NCBI GenBank assembly: GCA_030248065.1
Contig: JASAMV010007442.1
Coordinates: forward strand, 1 to 64,000
From: Rhynchonema sp. JSB1_4
Taxonomy: Eukaryota > Nematoda > Chromadorea > Monhysterida > Xyalidae
Length of the DNA stretch: 64,000 nt
Reading direction: 5' to 3'
In this document: piece by piece, positions 60,101 through 64,000 of the stretch
Layout: the number at the start of each line of letters is the position of its first letter
How positions within the stretch are numbered: the stretch's first letter is position 1
Program-made: the position numbers and the translations under genes
The notes under the pieces: generated by a model
What the model was told of the DNA's origin: nothing
Databases searched by the model: none
What the model saw: the letters and a program-made list of their open reading frames with translations, nothing else

Positions 60101-61459
60101 GAAAGGCTACTAAAATTTTCAGTTCAGTAGCTTTTCGGTAAGTAGCCGAATTTGAAAAAATAAACCCTGCCTCCCACACATGTGCCTGCCACCACACTGC
60201 TGACCACACAAGGTCCCGACTTGATCGACGATTTCTGGTGCATGTCATAAAATAACTTTTTCAATCAGGCTAACACGCACGCAAACGCAACCACAACTCC
60301 GGTTGATCCGTTGGTTTTGCTCAACTCAACCCAGCATCGACATATGGCCGGGCATGACGCACACAAAACGCCAGAGGTGCTGCAGGATTCGGAACGATTT
60401 CTGCCCATTGGTGAGTGCCGTCAGGAAGTGCAGACACAGAAGCGAAGCACACACACACCTTGCATTTTTATTTTTCTGTCGCGAAACGAAATGTTTTCAT
60501 CAAAATTCAGCGTGTATCGCGCGCATCATGAAGCGAATGGTGCCGGATCCGGGAAAGGTTGCCAAAGAAACAAAAGAATGTTGTCAGGTGGAGCGCCAAA
60601 AAAATCACTTTTGCCTACTTTCACCGAAACAACTTTGTTTGATGAATGATTTCTGTCTTCAGGAATGCGTGTCCGAGTTCATTCACTTCCTTACGAGCGA
60701 GGCAGCCGAGCGCAGCGCCAATGAGAAACGCAAAACCATCAACGGCGAGGACATACTTGTGTCGCTGCAGACTCTCGGATTCGACAATTTTGTAAGTTTT
60801 TTCTATTATCCTGTCCTTGTCTCCTTACAATGGATGATCACCCAGCATTGTGACATCACGAAGGTCGAACCGCTGCGCACGTACATGGTCAAGTATCGGG
60901 ACGCGATGAAGGGCGGGGAGAATTCGTCGGGTGCTCTGGTCGATGCGGGCACACCACGACGCGCTGAATTCGATGCTAGTCATCATCTGCAAGCACATGC
61001 TGAAGGAGGTGAACATGAGACGGTGATTGCGGCTGAGTATGAGACTGGCGCTGGACCGATTCAGGTGGGCTTCTGGCCTTAGCTTGGCTCTTGCGTTTAG
61101 AACGGTTGCAACAAACTTGGTGTCGGGTCAGGTCAGATCTGCCTTTGACACGTGAGGTTTCCGGATAATTACCTCTATTTCACACATAGTTGGCCATGGC
61201 CAAAAACAACTTCATTTTCCTCTAAATGTCCCTTTGAATAAAGACACGGCACAGGACCAAGGCAGATCCGATGAGCATGTTTGATTTCAGCGGGGGCTGC
61301 TTAACAAACTAAACAATGACTTTGACTCTATGTTAATTGCAGGCCAACTCGAACGTGATCTACATGGATCCAGCCACGAACAAGCACTATGTGATGCTGC
61401 CCGGTGCTAACGGTACTGTACAATTGCTGGAAGTGCAAACTGTACAACAAGATGAATAA
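57183..61459 (+). CDS. NFYB: Nuclear transcription factor Y subunit beta (CCAAT-binding complex)
   Basis: Six exons: 57183-57377, 60269-60410, 60511-60587, 60663-60791, 60864-61064, 61343-61459; 286 aa. NF-YB pairs with NF-YC through an H2B-like histone fold, and with NF-YA binds CCAAT boxes. The fold is clear: [60 protein letters not shown], then [20 protein letters not shown]. The N-terminus (Ser/Asn/Gln-rich, about 110 aa) and the C-terminal Gln/Val part are unconserved, as usual. Intron 1 (2.9 kb) is inflated by satellites and three MITEs. The AATAAA at 61455-61460 overlaps the stop codon, so the 3' UTR may be very short. ABCB8 starts 247 bp downstream on the same strand. Confidence 0.95.
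57510..57872. repeat. CCTCACCACC minisatellite, left arm
   Basis: From TTCCTAAACCTCACCGACCT onward, CCTCACC(A)ACC units repeat. The reverse complement forms the array at 59336-59800, so the two arrays are inverted arms around the MITEs in NF-YB intron 1. Confidence 0.9.
57873..58325. mobile_element. hAT-like MITE, family D, copy D1, inserted in the minisatellite
   Basis: It begins CACTGTTGGAGCTGG and ends GTACCTCCAACACTG, with an exact 8-bp duplication CACCAACC (57865-57872 and 58326-58333). GGTACAGTAGGTATCCCCC occurs about six times and GCGCGCTACGCGCGC lies in the core. Confidence 0.92.
58459..58889. mobile_element. hAT-like MITE, family D, copy D2
   Basis: It begins CAGTGTTGGAGGTGG and ends GTACCTCCAACACTG, with an exact 8-bp duplication GGCAGGCC (58451-58458 and 58890-58897). 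The GGTACAGTAGGTATCCCCC motif and the GCGCGCTACGCGCGC core match D1. It abuts element G. Confidence 0.93.
58898..59312. mobile_element. hAT-like MITE, family G, copy G1, adjacent to D2
   Basis: It begins CAGTGGTGTCGTTGG and ends CAACGACACCACTG, flanked by GGCAGGCC (58890-58897 and 59313-59320). The left duplication is shared with D2. GGTATGGGGTATGGGAAA-type motifs lie near both ends. A 109-bp deletion derivative is at 20873-20981. Confidence 0.93.
59336..59800. repeat. GGTGAGGTGGTGAGG minisatellite, right arm
   Basis: This is the reverse-complement array of 57510-57872, ending AGGTCGGTGAGGTTTAGGAA. Units such as GGTTGGTGAGGTGGTGA and GGTTGCTGGTGTGGTGA vary. Long Pro/Thr/His/Leu open frames here are repeat artefacts. 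Confidence 0.9.
59990..60200. repeat. Dispersed AT-rich repeat shared with 45.4-45.5 kb
   Basis: GGCTACTAAAATTTTCAGTT and AGCCGAATTTGAAAAAATAA match 45465-45520. The segment ends with CACATGTGCCTGCCACCACA, resembling the family C MITE end. Confidence 0.55.
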
Positions 61460-61706
61460 AAAATTAGCAGCTATCGAAATATTATTTTTGTCCGAAATTT
61501 TTCTCGTGGCTGTCTTTTCTTATTTTGTTTTTTGGTACATTATATCATGTGCAGTAAAATCTCGATGTTAATTGTTTGTTCGTTGCTTTCTAGTTGGTGT
61601 TGCGGTATTGCTTTACCGGGGCAGAAATCTGCAGTATCGTGTCCTTGTTTGTTGTGTGTCCTATCCTGGATCTGAATTAAAAAATCCGATACCTGATCAG
61701 ACGAAG
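61460..61706. other. Short intergenic spacer NF-YB / ABCB8-like
   Basis: This 247-bp AT-rich spacer lies between two plus-strand genes and must contain the ABCB8-like promoter. No feature inside was assigned. Confidence 0.5.
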
Positions 61707-64000
61707 ATGTTGTTCGCGATCCGTTTATGCGGTCCGTGCCGACAACTGCTGCTGGCCAATTGCCATACCTCTGCCCCAGCCATTCATCGGGCCATTTATC
61801 ACTCGTTCAAGTTGAATCCGCTCAAGTCTACTCATCTGCAAATCAATCGCTTTCGTTTTGTCGGTCTTGTGACTGCACGAGGCCTCGCATTTGGCACTGC
61901 TTCTCTGGGATTGGTATCTGCTGCCATCAGGTTTGTCTAGTTGGACATGTCCAGTTTTTGTGCATTCGTTTGTTCAGGACGTTTTTACCTGCTGAACCCA
62001 CAGGACCGTGCAATGCAAGTCGAAAACGCGCGTTGATTCCATCCGAGCCGAGCAACGCGGTCACGAACATCTGGGCCTGAAATGGGACGACGTGTGGAAG
62101 CTCATTCAGCCGCATCTGGCTTGGCTAATTGGCGCCGTATTGGTGGGTGCTTGTTCATCAGAGCCATCTGCTTGTCTCAATCCCTCCATTTTACAGGCTG
62201 CCCTGCTCACAGCCCTGATCAACATCCATGTGCCCCTGTTGCTGGGCGAACTGGTGAACAACATGGCCGAAATCATCAAAGCCTCCACGCCGGACAGGGA
62301 CCAATTAACAACTCCCATTCTGTCTGTTGCTGTCAAATTGGTTGGCTATTATGTGGCACAGGTGTGTTGCTGGATTTGTGTTTTTTCAATGTCTGTTTTT
62401 TTCGACGAGGCCAGGCCGGCTTCACGCGCAAACCGCGCGAGACGTGGCTACAGTAACCCCAAACTTTTCAGCTGTGTAAGAATTCGAGCGGATACGGTAT
62501 GGTCTAAGACTGCAAAATACCGCTGATTCACCTTTAGATCTGATCGACGTTCAAAAATAACATGAAAGTGTCCTTCCTTCGTCCCAGGCATTGCTGACAT
62601 GCGCCTATATTTCGTGTCTGACCGTGCTTGGTGAACGGATGGCCACTCAGCTGCGTATTGATTTGTTCCAATCACTTATATCACAGGTGGATTTCGTATT
62701 TCTGCACTGATGTTTCAACAATTTGTTGCTTTTCTTTAAGTTCTGTTGCGTGGAAGGCATTGAGGTCGTAATTGTCAATCCTGACCAAATCTGCCATCTC
62801 TTCTTCCAGGACATGGCCTTTTTCGACGCTCAACGTGTTGGTGAGCTTGTGGCTCGATTGAACACCGATGTGCAGGAGTTCAAGAGTTCGTTCAAATTGT
62901 GCATCTCACAGGGATTGCGCACGACCACACAGGTAATGTTGTTAGGATGACGGGTCGGACCGACTGCAATTTCGCAACGGAATTATATTTTGCCCTTTCA
63001 CAGGTGTAATTTGCAGCTAAAAATGTTTATTTGCATGTTCAAGTTTGGAGACCGTAAATTTTCACATTTCTTACTTGCTCGCTGCAACTGAACTTCTGAC
63101 ATCAAAAAATTCTTGAAGTGTAGTAGTAGTAGTAGTTTCAGTGGGCCAGAAAGTTTGCACTTTCTTGAACAAATTCTTGAAGTGACTAAACCCTTCCACT
63201 CCAACAACCAGCTTTTTCCCTTCCATCGCCCTATCGGCATTTATATTCCTGCCAACTGTTTCAGATCGGTGGTTCCGTGGTGTGTCTGTACATGATCAGT
63301 CCATCAATGACCATCTACACCGTCAGTGTGCTGCCTCTAGTAATCTTGGCCGGCACTGCGTTTGGCGCGTTGCTCAGAGCGCTGTCACGAAAAGGTACCA
63401 ATTGTGTTTAATTGGTGTTGGTTGCTGAACGATTTTTCCACAATATGAAACGTAAAAAGCATGACAAAAATATTTTTTGTTCATCTGTTCCCAAGTGTTC
63501 CAGCTCAGCAGCAATCAGCATTGGCAGCAACCGTAGCGGAGGAAGCATTGTCGAATATCAGGACGGTTCGATCGTTCGCCATGGAGAGCGCTGAAGTCGT
63601 GTGCGTCTTGACATTCTTCGCTTATTGAATGATTATCTACCCGTTTGTGGCTTTGCTATGTTGTGATCATTTATGTCTGCTTCCAGAATGTTCAAGAATG
63701 AGGTCCTGAAGCTGCAGTGGCTCAACGAAGTGCTCGGATTTGGCATTGGAGTGTTTCAAGGCGCCGCCAATTTATTGCTGAATGGTAAACTGCCAAGAGT
63801 CTCCATCGTTTTGGCAGCCTTTTATCCAACATTGGGTTACTTTATTCGTAGGCGTTGTCATCTCGGTGTTGTATTTCGGCAGCAATCAAATAATCGACAG
63901 TACATTGACGCCCGGTGATCTGATGTCGTTCCTCGTCACGGCACAGACCATTCAACGAAGCATGCAACAATTGTCCGTGTTGTTTGGACAGGCCGTACGC
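61707..64000 (+). CDS. ABCB8: Mitochondrial ABC transporter, ABCB8-like half-transporter (truncated by window end)
   Basis: Exons: 61707-61930, 62004-62142, 62197-62361, 62588-62686, 62810-62932, 63265-63394, 63504-63600, 63687-63784, 63852-64000 (continues). The N-terminus is basic and hydroxylated without acids ([20 protein letters not shown]), as expected of a mitochondrial leader. The membrane domain follows ABCB8: [104 protein letters not shown] and [14 protein letters not shown]8 acts in the mitochondrial inner membrane (ATP-sensitive K+ channel regulation, iron handling). The nucleotide-binding domain lies beyond the window. ABCB10 is the main alternative, but [10 protein letters not shown] and QGLR favour ABCB8. 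Confidence 0.93.

Overview
The window is eukaryotic. Nearly every gene is split by GT-AG introns, with TTTCAG or TTGCAG acceptors and donors such as GTGAGT, and all splice phases close. The gene content is animal: DDB1, an AAK1/NAK-type endocytic kinase, TPRA1, Rab7, NF-YB, a mitochondrial ABCB8-type transporter, an M1 ectopeptidase, an ionotropic-receptor-like channel and a small secreted Cys-rich protein. Compact genes, intron style and the IR-like receptor suggest a protostome invertebrate. A nematode is plausible but the sequence does not prove it, and no species is claimed.

Layout, left to right. 1-960 is a GC-rich (GGGCC)n and C-tract repeat. 2363-7910 (+) is a type II membrane M1 aminopeptidase. 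8618-19380 (-) is DDB1 in 27 exons. 20443-29498 (-) is an AAK1/BIKE/SEL-5-like kinase in 26 exons. 29.6-34.6 kb is a gene-free repeat island. 35111-36625 (-) is an unrecognised RS-rich protein with an internally duplicated motif. 37366-37947 (-) holds the last two exons of a small Cys-rich secreted-type protein. About 40.5-43352 (+) is an IR-like receptor. 46521-49331 (-) is TPRA1. 50669-54381 (-) is Rab7. 55279-56540 (-) is an unrecognised 296-aa protein, divergent from NF-YB at 57183-61459 (+). From 61707 (+) an ABCB8-like transporter runs off the right edge. Exon models were built by eye from acceptor/donor sites, frame and family similarity. In each complete multi-exon model the summed exon length is a multiple of three.

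The genes do not form one pathway; this looks like ordinary euchromatin. The kinase and Rab7 both belong to endocytic trafficking, but the sequence shows no link between them.

The most unusual content is a set of short non-autonomous DNA transposons. At least seven families share CAGTG/CAGGG tips, and nearly all copies carry exact 8-bp target duplications, the hallmark of hAT elements. Each family carries its own 14-20 bp motif repeated near the ends, and three families plus one undefined repeat share a GCGCGC-type palindrome in an AT-rich core. They nest inside one another up to four deep with every target duplication preserved (32169-34190), and two sit side by side on the same duplicated target (58451-59320). 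A second unexplained signal is the 10-mer TGATGTTTCA/TGAAACATCA, found about 14 times, mostly in introns and several times at the 3' splice site.
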